This document shows, piece by piece, positions 16,984 through 25,880 of a DNA stretch of 64,000 nt. The DNA is taken from the NCBI RefSeq assembly GCF_900116425.1, contig NZ_FPAS01000006.1:1-64000 (forward strand). The letters run 5' to 3'. The notes below the pieces were generated by a model. That model ran no database searches. It was given only the letters and a program-made list of their open reading frames with translations, and was not told the origin of the DNA. The position numbers were made by a program, and so were the translations under genes. Origin of the DNA: Lishizhenia tianjinensis (GTDB lineage Bacteria; Bacteroidota; Bacteroidia; Flavobacteriales_D; Crocinitomicaceae). Position 1 is the first letter of the stretch. Each line of letters starts with the position of its first letter.

Positions 16984-18057
16984 TTATTTAGAAAGTGAAT
17001 CCACGTTGTTTAAATCTCTAAAAGATCTTTCTAAACGTGCACCGAAAGTAAGTTCACCTTCTCTCATCCATTTTCTTGGATCGTAATATTTCTTATTTGG
17101 CAATTCTTCCCCTTCTGGGTTACCGATTTGAGTTCTAAGGTACTCAATATTTTCAGAAATGTAATCTCTTACCCCTTCTGTAAATGCGAATTGTAAATCC
17201 GTGTCAATGTTCATTTTAACAACACCGTACCCGATCGCTTCTCTGATTTCTTCTAAAGTAGATCCTGATCCTCCGTGGAATACGAAATCAACTGGGTTAG
17301 CACCTGTGTTGTATTTCTCTTGAATAAACTCTTGAGAATTCTTTAAGATAACTGGCGTTAAAACAACGTTACCTGGCTTGTAAACTCCGTGAACATTTCC
17401 GAATGCTGCAGCAATAGTAAAACGATCAGAAATTTTAGAAAGCTCTTCGTAAGCGAACGCTACTTCTTCTGGTTGTGTGTACAATAATGCGTTGTCAACG
17501 TTCGTGTTATCAACTCCATCTTCTTCACCACCTGTAATTCCTAATTCAATTTCTAAAGTCATGCCCATTTTAGACATACGCTCTAAATATTGCTTACAAA
17601 TTTCAATGTTTTCCTCCAATGGCTCTTCTGATAAATCTATCATGTGCGAGCTATACAAAGGCTTACCAGTTGCTGCAAAGTGTTTCTCACTCGCATCTAA
17701 TAAACCGTCTATCCAAGGCAATAATTTCTTTGCTGCGTGATCTGTGTGTAAGATAACAGTAGCTCCGTATAATTCTGCTAATTCGTGAATGTGTAAAGCT
17801 CCAGCAACACCACCTGCGATAGCCGCTTTGTGATCGTCATTGTTTAAACCTTTACCTGCATTGTATAAAGCTCCTCCGTTAGAGAACTGAATAATTACAG
17901 GTGAGTTTAATCTTGCTGCTGTTTCCATAACCGCATTTACTGATGCAGAACCAACAACGTTTACTGCTGGCAAGGCATATCCATGCTCCTTTGCGTGCGC
18001 AAAAATCGCTTGAACCTCATCTCCTGTAGCTACTCCTGGTTTTATATTGTGTGCCAT
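16984..18057 (-). CDS. fbaA: Class II fructose-bisphosphate aldolase
   Basis: 357 aa. Zinc-dependent cleavage of fructose-1,6-bisphosphate to dihydroxyacetone phosphate and glyceraldehyde-3-phosphate in glycolysis, or the reverse in gluconeogenesis. The class IIa signature [15 protein letters not shown] holds catalytic Asp106 and zinc ligand His107. [29 protein letters not shown] and [13 protein letters not shown] are the remaining active-site segments, and [11 protein letters not shown] is also typical. First gene of an operon with accD. Confidence 0.97.
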   Translation of the reverse strand: MAHNIKPGVATGDEVQAIFAHAKEHGYALPAVNVVGSASVNAVMETAARLNSPVIIQFSNGGALYNAGKGLNNDDHKAAIAGGVAGALHIHELAELYGATVILHTDHAAKKLLPWIDGLLDASEKHFAATGKPLYSSHMIDLSEEPLEENIEICKQYLERMSKMGMTLEIELGITGGEEDGVDNTNVDNALLYTQPEEVAFAYEELSKISDRFTIAAAFGNVHGVYKPGNVVLTPVILKNSQEFIQEKYNTGANPVDFVFHGGSGSTLEEIREAIGYGVVKMNIDTDLQFAFTEGVRDYISENIEYLRTQIGNPEGEELPNKKYYDPRKWMREGELTFGARLERSFRDLNNVDSLSK

Positions 18058-18079
18058 GTTTTCAAATTTTGTTAGGTTG

Positions 18080-18087
18080 CAAAAATA
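18080..18087 (-). promoter_or_regulatory. -7 promoter element of fbaA-accD
   Basis: Minus strand TATTTTTG, a perfect TAnnTTTG match, 22 nt before the fbaA ATG. No obvious -33 element. Confidence 0.55.
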
Positions 18088-18324
18088 AAGGAATTTATAA
18101 AAAAGCGATGGGCTTAGGCTTTAAATTTAAAGGTCGATTACTTGGGCGGAACTAGAAACCTTCAAAGTTCTTATGCATGCCCCTATTGAATCCTTTTTAA
18201 AGTCACGGGAAATTTCAAAAACATGCGTCACCTACATCACCTTTCTTCGTTTATCCTTTTTATTCTTCTCCCTTCTAAACACAATCTTTATTTTAGTCAA
18301 AAAACAAACTTTAAAGCAATCTCA

Positions 18325-19719
18325 ATGAAGCTATTCATCTTGTTTTCTCTCCTACTTTTCTCCCTGCAACTTAGCGCTCAAAAGGGATATGACATTGCCA
18401 TAAACATGAATCTAGACGGAGAACAAACCTTGTATTTGGCCTATCATTACGGTGATAAACAATATATAGCTGCTGAAGACACATCGACGATAGGTCAGTT
18501 TAATTTCAAAGGAGAGGAAAAACTAGCACCTGGTGTTTATAAATTGGTACTGAAAGAAAACACTCAAGTTTTAGAGATAGTTGTAATTAACCAAGATCAG
18601 CATTTCACAATTACAAGTACAAGGCCTCCCTACTTTGTGCGCGATGCTCAGGTGACGGGTTCCCTTGAAAATGAAGCTTATTATAATTTAGCCAAAGAAA
18701 AGTTCCGTTTATTACTCAACTATAGAGCCTTACAAGAAAAGTCTAAATACACCCAAGGAAAACAAAAAGAAGAGGCCGAAAAAGATTTAAAAGCCATCAC
18801 CGATTCCGCCCAACATTTACAAAGTGAGTTTATACTAAATCATCCCACTTTTCTGGTTTCTAAAGCTCTTAAAGCGAACATTCCTATTCGCATCCCTACT
18901 GCTGATGAATTAGGTTTGAGTCAGGAAAAATATGAGCAACAACGAATAGAACTCTACAAAAAACACTATTTCGACAACCTAGATTTAAAGGAGGCTGGAT
19001 TGATACGAACAGATGTATTTTACCCCTTGATTACAGGATATTTAAACACGCTTTACCTCCAAGATTCTATCCAGCAAAAAGAAGGACTTACCCGTTTGCT
19101 AGATACTTTGAAAGTAAACCCTGAGATGTACAAATTCACCTTAATAGAGATGGTGAATAACTACGCCAAAGTAAATTCATTTCACGGCGCTGCTATTTAT
19201 GCTTTTTTGGTTGAAGAATATTACCTCAAAGGAAAAGCAGACTGGGTTGATGCCATTACGCTACAAAACATGCGTAAAAGCGTGGAGAAAATTAGACGAA
19301 CTGAATTGGGCAAGATAGCTCCTCCTATTACTTTACCTGACCATACAGGAAAAGAAGTGAATCGTCAGGACATAAAAAGCAAATATAAAATCCTTGTGTT
19401 TTGGAGCTCTTTAGAAGAAGAAAGTCTGGGCAAACTCCAAGAGCTTAAACTTGCTACAGAGACGCTACCAAAAACAGAACTTCAAGTTTATGCTGTTGAT
19501 AAAGGAGGAAATCACAAAAGTCATTTCCAAAAACTAAACGACCACCAATTAACCAATGCTGAGAACTGGGTTTTCACCCTAGGAGCGGGTGATTTGTTTA
19601 AAGAAGATTACACAGAGGTTTATAGAAATTATGGTGATTTTTATTATTTACTCTTAGATGCTGATAATAAAATCATCATGCGAGGAAATTCACTTCAACC
19701 CCTGTTAAATGCGCTTTAA
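18325..19719 (+). CDS. Exported DUF4369-like/thioredoxin-fold protein lacking the CxxC motif
   Basis: 464 aa from ATG 18325, where a clear signal peptide begins (MKLFILFSLLLFSLQLSAQ); an upstream in-frame ATG at 18223 would bury it. Residues ~20-120 resemble the N-terminal beta domain (DUF4369-like) of Bacteroidota envelope thioredoxins. A helical middle part follows (~125-325, DUF5106-like). The C-terminal ~130 residues are thioredoxin-like (GKIAPPITLPDHTGKEVN, then KILVFWSSLEEESLGKLQEL). The position of the usual WCxxC is WSSLEEES, so no redox cysteines are present. This argues against disulfide exchange; a binding or structural role is more likely. The family assignment is by pattern. Confidence 0.78.
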   Translation: MKLFILFSLLLFSLQLSAQKGYDIAINMNLDGEQTLYLAYHYGDKQYIAAEDTSTIGQFNFKGEEKLAPGVYKLVLKENTQVLEIVVINQDQHFTITSTRPPYFVRDAQVTGSLENEAYYNLAKEKFRLLLNYRALQEKSKYTQGKQKEEAEKDLKAITDSAQHLQSEFILNHPTFLVSKALKANIPIRIPTADELGLSQEKYEQQRIELYKKHYFDNLDLKEAGLIRTDVFYPLITGYLNTLYLQDSIQQKEGLTRLLDTLKVNPEMYKFTLIEMVNNYAKVNSFHGAAIYAFLVEEYYLKGKADWVDAITLQNMRKSVEKIRRTELGKIAPPITLPDHTGKEVNRQDIKSKYKILVFWSSLEEESLGKLQELKLATETLPKTELQVYAVDKGGNHKSHFQKLNDHQLTNAENWVFTLGAGDLFKEDYTEVYRNYGDFYYLLLDADNKIIMRGNSLQPLLNAL

Positions 19720-19814
19720 ACTTTGAAAAAAAAGCAGAATCAACCTTTATTCCTCGCCCGTTTTTCATTCCAATTATCCGAGCTTTTCCTTACCTTCGTC
19801 CCAAAGTAGGTCGC

Positions 19815-21647
19815 ATGAATAGGGAGGAAAAAGCAGAACATTTAATTACCTTAATTAAGCAGGAACAAAAAGCACAACAAGACAAGTGGAACTTCTCCGA
19901 GAACGTAAGTTTAAAGAGCTTGAAAGCACAAGGTTTGGTATTGCATCCTTTAAAAATTAAGCGCAGAAAATATGGTTTTGCCGACTACCCCATCATAGAA
20001 TTCGAATTGCCTTTCGAAACTGATACGAGCAACTTCAAATCAGGTGTGGCCTTGGAGTTTTTTGCCCATCATGAAGAACAACAAAGCTGTAATGCACAGT
20101 TGGTATTTTTAAACAACAGAAGCGGTGAAATTCGCCTGTTTGCCCCTGATTTCCCAGAATGGATAGAAGAAAGAAATTTGGGAATAAAACTCGTTCCAGA
20201 CGACAAGAGTTTTAAATTCATGCTACATGCCTTAAAGGCTATTAAAAAAGGAGAAGACAAGCATACAGCTCAACTCTTTGATATTGTTCACGGCATCAAA
20301 GCAAGTAAAAACATTGCTGTTGAAGAAGCGAATGAAATCAAAGGTTTAAATATTTCTCAAGCCATAGCGGCTAAAGCCGTGGTTGACAATGAAGATGTTT
20401 GCATTTTGCACGGACCTCCGGGTACGGGAAAAACCACAACGCTTGTTGCTGCCGTTCTAGAACTCCTGAAAAAAGGAGAAAAAGTTGCTGTAACCGCTCC
20501 AAGTAATGCAGCGGTAGATCATTTTACGCGTTGTCTGATTCATCAAAACATAGATGTGCTGCGCATGGGGAATGCAGCCAAAATAGATGAAGAACTTTTC
20601 GTTCATACTACAGAAGGAGTTGCGCAAAACGCCGAAGAACAAAAACGCATTAAACGCTTAAAAATCCAAGCCAATGAATTGCGCAAAATGGCCCAACAAT
20701 ACAAACGTAATTTCGGAAAATCGGAAAGAGAACAACGCAAACTCTTATACCAAGAGGTTAAATCTATACGTCAAGAAATAAAACAATTGGAAGCCTTTTC
20801 TGTAGAAAAAGCGGTAGAAAAAGCACAAGTAATTACAGGAACACCCGTTGGTTTACAAGATGAATTATTAAAGGAATTAAGGTTTGATACTTTAGTTATA
20901 GATGAAGCAGGACAATGTTTAGAACCCATGGCTTGGGTAGCTATAGAAAAAGCGGACAAACTAGTATTAGCCGGAGACCCTTTCCAGCTCCCTCCTACTG
21001 TAATTTCTGATGCTGCAGCCAGAGATGGTCTAACACTTTCTATATTGGAACAGAGTTTCCAACACAAGATTCCTACTTATTTATTGAATACGCAGTACAG
21101 GATGCAAGAGAAAATCGCTAGTTTCTCAAGCGAATACTTCTATAAAGGAGAATTACTCACGGATGAACCGCTAAAAGCCAATAGCGAAAATGCGCTTCAA
21201 TTTTACGACACAGCAGGTTATGAAGCTCCAGAAAAACAAGGAGAAGATGGATACAGCTTGAGTAATTTGGAGGAAATACGCATCGTTGAAAAATTGATAG
21301 ACGACCTAAAATTAAAGCGTAAAGACATTGCTTTTATAAGTCCATACGCCGCCCAAGTGAGTTTAGCTAAAAAACTCTTAGACGGTATAAAGTGCTCTAC
21401 CATAGACGCCTTCCAAGGTCAAGAAAAACCTATCATTTTCATTTCCTTAGTAAGAAGTAATACAGAAGGAAACATAGGTTTTTTAAAAGATTACAGACGT
21501 ATGAATGTTGCCCTAACCAGAGCACAAAAACAACTCTTTGTAATTGGTGATAGCGCCACTTTTGGAAACGATGATTTCTACAGTAAATTCTTGAACTATG
21601 TAGAAAGTCATGAAGCGTACAAAAGCGTGTTTGAGGTGATGTATTAG
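19815..21647 (+). CDS. Superfamily 1 DNA/RNA helicase, UPF1/IGHMBP2 (DNA2/NAM7)-like
   Basis: 610 aa. Walker A HGPPGTGKTTTL at ~199-210. Walker B/motif II VIDEAGQCLEP at ~360-370, motif III LAGDPFQLPPTV, motif IV/V region DIAFISPYAAQVSLAKKL and STIDAFQGQEKPIIFISLVR, motif VI DYRRMNVALTRAQKQLFV. The N-terminal ~190 residues include a 1B-like beta domain and a basic stretch, as in IGHMBP2-type helicases. A helical insertion (~275-330) rich in Lys/Gln/Glu may be coiled coil. ATP-driven unwinding of nucleic acid is expected; the cellular role in bacteria is not established. Single gene, 73 bp before the amidohydrolase. Confidence 0.92.
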   Translation: MNREEKAEHLITLIKQEQKAQQDKWNFSENVSLKSLKAQGLVLHPLKIKRRKYGFADYPIIEFELPFETDTSNFKSGVALEFFAHHEEQQSCNAQLVFLNNRSGEIRLFAPDFPEWIEERNLGIKLVPDDKSFKFMLHALKAIKKGEDKHTAQLFDIVHGIKASKNIAVEEANEIKGLNISQAIAAKAVVDNEDVCILHGPPGTGKTTTLVAAVLELLKKGEKVAVTAPSNAAVDHFTRCLIHQNIDVLRMGNAAKIDEELFVHTTEGVAQNAEEQKRIKRLKIQANELRKMAQQYKRNFGKSEREQRKLLYQEVKSIRQEIKQLEAFSVEKAVEKAQVITGTPVGLQDELLKELRFDTLVIDEAGQCLEPMAWVAIEKADKLVLAGDPFQLPPTVISDAAARDGLTLSILEQSFQHKIPTYLLNTQYRMQEKIASFSSEYFYKGELLTDEPLKANSENALQFYDTAGYEAPEKQGEDGYSLSNLEEIRIVEKLIDDLKLKRKDIAFISPYAAQVSLAKKLLDGIKCSTIDAFQGQEKPIIFISLVRSNTEGNIGFLKDYRRMNVALTRAQKQLFVIGDSATFGNDDFYSKFLNYVESHEAYKSVFEVMY

Positions 21648-21687
21648 CAAAAATCTCTTGCCCATTATTTATGTGGTAAAGCGCGTT

Positions 21688-21695
21688 TAGATTTG
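21688..21695 (+). promoter_or_regulatory. -7 promoter element of the amidohydrolase gene
   Basis: TAGATTTG matches TAnnTTTG perfectly, 25 nt before ATG 21721. No clear -33 TTG. Confidence 0.5.
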
Positions 21696-21720
21696 TATTT
21701 TCGTAACTCAAATTAAAGCT

Positions 21721-23352
21721 ATGAAAAACATTTTCTATTTCCTTACCTTAAGCTTACTCCTTACCTCTTGTTTCAAAGGAGAGAACGCAGATTTAGTAAT
21801 TTACAACGCACGCATTCACACCTTGGACAAAGAGGGTGAAGTACATAATGCCATAGCCATTAAGGATGGTAAAATTTTGGAAACCGGTCCGGAAAGAGAA
21901 ATAAGAAACAAATACAGCGCTAGCGAGGAAATTAACGCGGAACAAAAGGAAATCTACCCTGGTTTTCATGATGCACATGGACATATTTCTATACTCGCTT
22001 TAAACAATCTAAAATGTGATTTGAGAGGGAGTACTTCCTACGCTCAAATGATTACACGCATAGAAAAACACCTTAATAAAAAAGAGCAGCTGGTAGTTGT
22101 TGCCCATGGTTGGGACCAGAATGTATGGGGAGAAACCCAATTACCAAATTTCGAACAACTCAACAAAGCCTTTCCCAATCAGCCCGTTGTGTGTACGCGA
22201 GTAGATGAACACGCCATGCTTATCAACCAAGCTGCCGTAGAATACTTTCAACTTAATGTAGATACGCTGATAGAAGGCGGTGAATTACTAAAAGAAAACG
22301 GTGTTTTTACAGGGATTCTAATGGATAATGCCATGAGTTTAATCAACGACCGTTTACCCCAACCGTCGGACCAAGAAATTAAAGAAAGTATAAAAGATAT
22401 TCAACGTCAACTTTTAGGATATGGAATAACCAATGTACACGAGGCTGGACTTTACATGGAAGAATTCAGAATATTGGATGAAATGGCCACTTCTGGTGAA
22501 TTAAAAATCGGAGTATACGGCATGCTTTTGCCTACTCAAGAGGCCTTTGATTTCGTACTTAAAAATGGGCACTACACCAACGGTCCTTTAAAAGTTAGAA
22601 GCTTTAAGATAATTGGAGATGGAGCGTTAGGCAGTAGAGGAGCCTGTTTAATTCATCCTTATCACGATCATGCAGGCAATGGTTTTTTAACTACGAGTAT
22701 GAAAGACGTTGCGAGCATTGCACTATTTGCAAAAGAGAACAATTACCAAGTTAACACGCATTGCATAGGCGATTCTACCAATAGAAATTTATTACACCTC
22801 ATCGATACCTTAATGAGTGACGTTGAAGATCACAGGTGGAGAATTGAGCATGCTCAAATTGTACACCCTAACGATTTAAAACTCTTTCAACATGCCGGGG
22901 TAATACCTTCTGTGCAGCCAACTCACGCAGTATCTGACATGCCTTGGGCTGCCAATAGATTGGGCGAAGAAAGATTAAAGAATTCAGGCTACCTCTATAA
23001 AAGTTTAATGCTTCAAAACAACATTATTGCCTTTGGAACAGACTTCCCTGTTGAGCACATGAATCCATTTTTAACGCTACATGCTGCCATTAACAGACAA
23101 AACGCCGAAAATATGCCAGAGGGTGGATTTCAAAAAGAAGAAGCCATAGGTTTTCATGAAAGTTTAAAAGCCATGACTATTTGGCCGGCAATAGCCTCTT
23201 TCCAAGAAGGAAAGGTAGGAACTCTTGAGAAAAATAAACAAGCTACTTTCGTCATTTTAGATCACCCATTATCAACATCAGGAGATTACCAACCCAATTA
23301 TGCTTGGATGACTTTCATAGACGGAAAAGCCGTTTTCTCCATGGGGTTATAA
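21721..23352 (+). CDS. YtcJ-like amidohydrolase lipoprotein
   Basis: 543 aa. The signal peptide ends in a lipobox (LLLTSC, lipidated Cys17), so the enzyme is probably membrane-anchored in the periplasm or outer membrane. Amidohydrolase superfamily features: N-terminal composite domain (ADLVIYNARIHTLD), metal-binding GFHDAHGHI (His83, His86, His88 region), VNTHCIGDSTNR, RIEHAQIVHPND (His), and GTDFPVEHMNPFLTLHAA with the final metal Asp. The order fits the YtcJ/exoenzyme-regulatory amidohydrolase group (Amidohydro_3). The substrate is unknown. Length is normal. Confidence 0.9.
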   Translation: MKNIFYFLTLSLLLTSCFKGENADLVIYNARIHTLDKEGEVHNAIAIKDGKILETGPEREIRNKYSASEEINAEQKEIYPGFHDAHGHISILALNNLKCDLRGSTSYAQMITRIEKHLNKKEQLVVVAHGWDQNVWGETQLPNFEQLNKAFPNQPVVCTRVDEHAMLINQAAVEYFQLNVDTLIEGGELLKENGVFTGILMDNAMSLINDRLPQPSDQEIKESIKDIQRQLLGYGITNVHEAGLYMEEFRILDEMATSGELKIGVYGMLLPTQEAFDFVLKNGHYTNGPLKVRSFKIIGDGALGSRGACLIHPYHDHAGNGFLTTSMKDVASIALFAKENNYQVNTHCIGDSTNRNLLHLIDTLMSDVEDHRWRIEHAQIVHPNDLKLFQHAGVIPSVQPTHAVSDMPWAANRLGEERLKNSGYLYKSLMLQNNIIAFGTDFPVEHMNPFLTLHAAINRQNAENMPEGGFQKEEAIGFHESLKAMTIWPAIASFQEGKVGTLEKNKQATFVILDHPLSTSGDYQPNYAWMTFIDGKAVFSMGL

Positions 23353-23452
23353 GCTGAGAAGAGTGCACCTGTGGTGGATGTTTCTGCCAAAAACAGCAGT
23401 GGCACCCCGTCACCAAAATACTTGGGAAGAGTAGAACATATTATGGATTAGA

Positions 23453-23488
23453 ACCGCTAAGCAAGATTTATTCTTCTTGCTTAGCGGT
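23453..23488. other. Long perfect hairpin in the amidohydrolase-natA interval
   Basis: A 14-bp perfect inverted repeat (23453-23466 with 23475-23488) with an 8-nt loop. It lacks a following T tract, so it is not a standard intrinsic terminator. The rest of 23353-23604 shows no gene or other signal I recognise. Confidence 0.6.
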
Positions 23489-23604
23489 AGGCAGTCGTAT
23501 AAAACTTCTCTTCCTAACATCCATCCCAGAAAAGAACCGCACCTGTAAATAGTTCAACCTAAACTTTTAATTTTTCTACTTTTAATTGAAGCAAAAAACA
23601 CACT

Positions 23605-24384
23605 ATGATAAAAGTTGAACAACTTAGCAAGGAGTTTGTGTTGACCCGAAAATTAAAGAAAGAACTCAACACTACGGAAGATAAAGCCGTGGCTGTTAAG
23701 AACGTGAGTTTTACCTGCGAACCAGGAAAGATTTTTTCTTTATTAGGGCCAAATGGAGCGGGGAAAACCACTACCATGCGCATGCTCTCTACAATATACA
23801 AACCCAGTTCTGGTAGCATAGAAATCGGCGGTGTTGACGCCGTGGCTCACCCACAAGAAGCACGTAAAAAGATTGGTTTTTTAACAGGTTCTACGGGACT
23901 ATACGCTCGATTAACACCGAATGAACTCATCAAGTACTTCGCAGATTTATACCAAGTAGAAAAGCACGATTTTGAAAAACGTAAGAAATATCTGTACGAC
24001 TTAATGGACATGCACGAATTCCAAAACAAACGCATTGGTAAGTTGAGTACGGGGATGAAGCAAAAGGTCTCTATAGCCAGAACCATGATACACGATCCTG
24101 AAATTGTTGTGTTTGATGAGCCTACAAGTGGTTTGGACGTGATAACTGCAGAAAACATCATTACCCTTATTCGCAATTGTAAGGAGGAAGGGAAAACAGT
24201 GATTTTCTCGAGTCATATTATGAGTGAAGTAGATCTTTTGTGTGATGATTTAGCCATTATCCACAAAGGAGGATTGTTGTACCAAGGAAGTATGGCAGAT
24301 TTTAAGGCGAATATGGAAGCTCCAAATATTACGGCAGAATTTATTCGCATTGTTAATCAAACTAAAACGCAGCACAATGATTAA
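23605..24384 (+). CDS. ABC transporter ATP-binding protein, NatA-like
   Basis: 259 aa. Complete nucleotide-binding domain: Walker A GPNGAGKTTT (48-57), signature LSTGMKQKVSIA (147-158), Walker B VVFDEPTSGLD (168-178), H-loop SSHIMSEVD. The N-terminal insertion KLKKELNTTEDKAVAVKNVS and overall pattern match NatA-type subunits of sodium or drug exporters. The stop overlaps the start of the permease gene, so the two form one transporter. The substrate cannot be deduced. Confidence 0.93.
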   Translation: MIKVEQLSKEFVLTRKLKKELNTTEDKAVAVKNVSFTCEPGKIFSLLGPNGAGKTTTMRMLSTIYKPSSGSIEIGGVDAVAHPQEARKKIGFLTGSTGLYARLTPNELIKYFADLYQVEKHDFEKRKKYLYDLMDMHEFQNKRIGKLSTGMKQKVSIARTMIHDPEIVVFDEPTSGLDVITAENIITLIRNCKEEGKTVIFSSHIMSEVDLLCDDLAIIHKGGLLYQGSMADFKANMEAPNITAEFIRIVNQTKTQHND

Positions 24385-25570
24385 TAAGATATTTCTTAAA
24401 GAATTGAAGGATACGCTTAGGGATAGAAGAACCCTGATGACGATGATTGTTATTCCCTTGCTGATTTTTCCGATTATTCTTAATGTTTTCACGGGAGTTT
24501 CTGAAAGTTTTCAGCAAGAGGCGGCAAGTAAAACCTTGAATATTGCCGTTATAGGAAATGGTTCTGATAGCTACTTTGCAAAGCAACTGGAGAAAGTACC
24601 CAATGTGCAAGGAGACAAACAATTGGTCTATATGGCCGATACTGTTGGCTTGAAGAATTTGATCAAAAAAGACTCTATTCAGTTAGCCGTTGAAGCACCT
24701 TTGGATTTTGAAAAAGCGCCTAAAAATGGCGAAATGAAAACCATTAAACTTTACTTTAACGCTACAGATTTGGGCTACAAAGAAAGAGCAGAATACTACA
24801 TGGAAGCAATTAAAGCCGAAGTGAAAGGAGAACGTTTAGACGACCTGCAAATTTCTGCAACATCTGTAGACCCAGTAAATATTGACTATGTGAACATCGC
24901 TTCTACCAAAGAGGTTTTGGGTAAATTAGTAGGAGGTGTTTTACCTTACCTGTTTATCGCCTTTGGTTTTATAGGATGTATGTACCCGGCCATAGATTTA
25001 TTTACCGGAGAAAAAGAAAGAGGTACCATAGAAACTTTATTAACTACACCTGTTGCTCGTTACAAAATATTAATTGGTAAAATGGGAGTAGTTGTACTTT
25101 CAGGGTTGGCAGCATCTACTTTTGCTTTGGTTGGACTTTACCTATCTTTTGAAGTATTTGACATGGCAGAAGATCCGAGAATTATAGAAGTAGTACACAG
25201 CATACTTTCTCCAGGATTTATCGCCATGCTTTATGTCTTACTTATTCCGTTAACCATTTTCTTTGCGGGAGTAATGATACCGATTTGTGTATATGCCAAA
25301 TCATTTAAAGAAGCGCAAAGTATTATTACACCATTGAACATCGTAATAGTACTACCTGCTATGGTAGGATTTTTCCCAGGGATAGAATTGGATTATACAA
25401 CAGCTATGATACCTGTAGTGAATGTGGTATTGGCCACTAAAGAATTAATTGCAGGAACTTTAGACCCTGTATTGTTAGCCCTTAGTTTTGGCGTAATGTT
25501 AACCCTTGCAGCAATAGCTGTAGGAGTTTCTTACAAGCAATTCGACAAGGAAGGAAATGTAGTGTTGTAA
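24377..25570 (+). CDS. ABC transporter permease, NatB-like
   Basis: 397 aa from ATG 24377, which overlaps the last 8 bp of the ATPase gene. An upstream alternative at 24350 would overlap further and add LIKLKRST, unlike the family N-terminus INKIFLKELKDTLRDRRTLM. One membrane segment at ~20-38 is followed by a large extracytoplasmic domain (~40-185) and five to six C-terminal segments. The family motif FTGEKERGTIETLLTTPV lies in the first cytoplasmic loop of the C-terminal half (ABC-2 type). Partner of the adjacent NatA-like ATPase. A strong terminator follows directly. Confidence 0.9.
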   Translation: MINKIFLKELKDTLRDRRTLMTMIVIPLLIFPIILNVFTGVSESFQQEAASKTLNIAVIGNGSDSYFAKQLEKVPNVQGDKQLVYMADTVGLKNLIKKDSIQLAVEAPLDFEKAPKNGEMKTIKLYFNATDLGYKERAEYYMEAIKAEVKGERLDDLQISATSVDPVNIDYVNIASTKEVLGKLVGGVLPYLFIAFGFIGCMYPAIDLFTGEKERGTIETLLTTPVARYKILIGKMGVVVLSGLAASTFALVGLYLSFEVFDMAEDPRIIEVVHSILSPGFIAMLYVLLIPLTIFFAGVMIPICVYAKSFKEAQSIITPLNIVIVLPAMVGFFPGIELDYTTAMIPVVNVVLATKELIAGTLDPVLLALSFGVMLTLAAIAVGVSYKQFDKEGNVVL

Positions 25571-25594
25571 GGCCTTAATTGAGAATAAAACCGG

Positions 25595-25630
25595 AAAGGA
25601 GCGATAGGTAACTATTGCTCCTTTTTTTTT
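25595..25630 (+). terminator. Rho-independent terminator of the natAB-like operon
   Basis: A 10-bp stem GGAGCGATAG/CTATTGCTCC (one wobble), loop GTAA, then T9. Confidence 0.92.
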
Positions 25631-25646
25631 CAAAAACATAGAAGCA

Positions 25647-25795
25647 CAAAAAAGGAGCAACAAATTAATGCTGCTCCCCTTGTTTTAACCAATAAAACCA
25701 GTAGGAAATAGGGTTCCCTACAACCCGAAAAATTAACCTGTAGTCCGCTGAGTCCTCACTCAACGTCCTACTAAACTCACTGCTATTAAGTTCTC
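25647..25795 (-). ncRNA. Candidate structured small RNA
   Basis: On the minus strand a -7-like CATCTTTG (25805-25798) precedes a compact fold. Closing stem P1 pairs 25766-25772 with 25700-25706 (AGTAGGA/TCCTACT). Hairpin P2, directly abutting P1, pairs 25758-25765 with 25746-25753 (8 bp, loop GAGG). Hairpin P3 pairs 25739-25743 with 25718-25722. A terminator hairpin (GGAGCA, 25654-25659 with 25672-25677) then runs into T6. An alternative hairpin (25701-25708 with 25714-25721) competes with P1 and P3. No reading frame is present. It could be a stand-alone sRNA, a 6S-like RNA of Bacteroidota, or a structured 3' UTR of the barrel-protein gene that ends at 25881. The fold was derived by eye. Confidence 0.5.
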
Positions 25796-25797
25796 TA

Positions 25798-25805
25798 CAA
25801 AGATG
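25798..25805 (-). promoter_or_regulatory. -7-like element for the candidate small RNA
   Basis: Minus strand CATCTTTG, one mismatch to TAnnTTTG. The same octamer precedes the glycosyltransferase gene at 10514 and occurs upstream of the ankyrin gene at 43783. No good -33 element. Confidence 0.35.
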
Positions 25806-25880
25806 AATTAAAAAATTCGTTTTCTCTGCATTGAATAATAAGTAGATCGCAACGAATAATAAATGACGAAATACAGGTTT

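Noticed and set aside
23353-23451. In-frame 32-codon extension after the amidohydrolase TAA stop
   Set aside because: Readthrough would add AEKSAPVVDVSAKNSSG..., but the enzyme is already full length and an open stretch of this size is not rare by chance.
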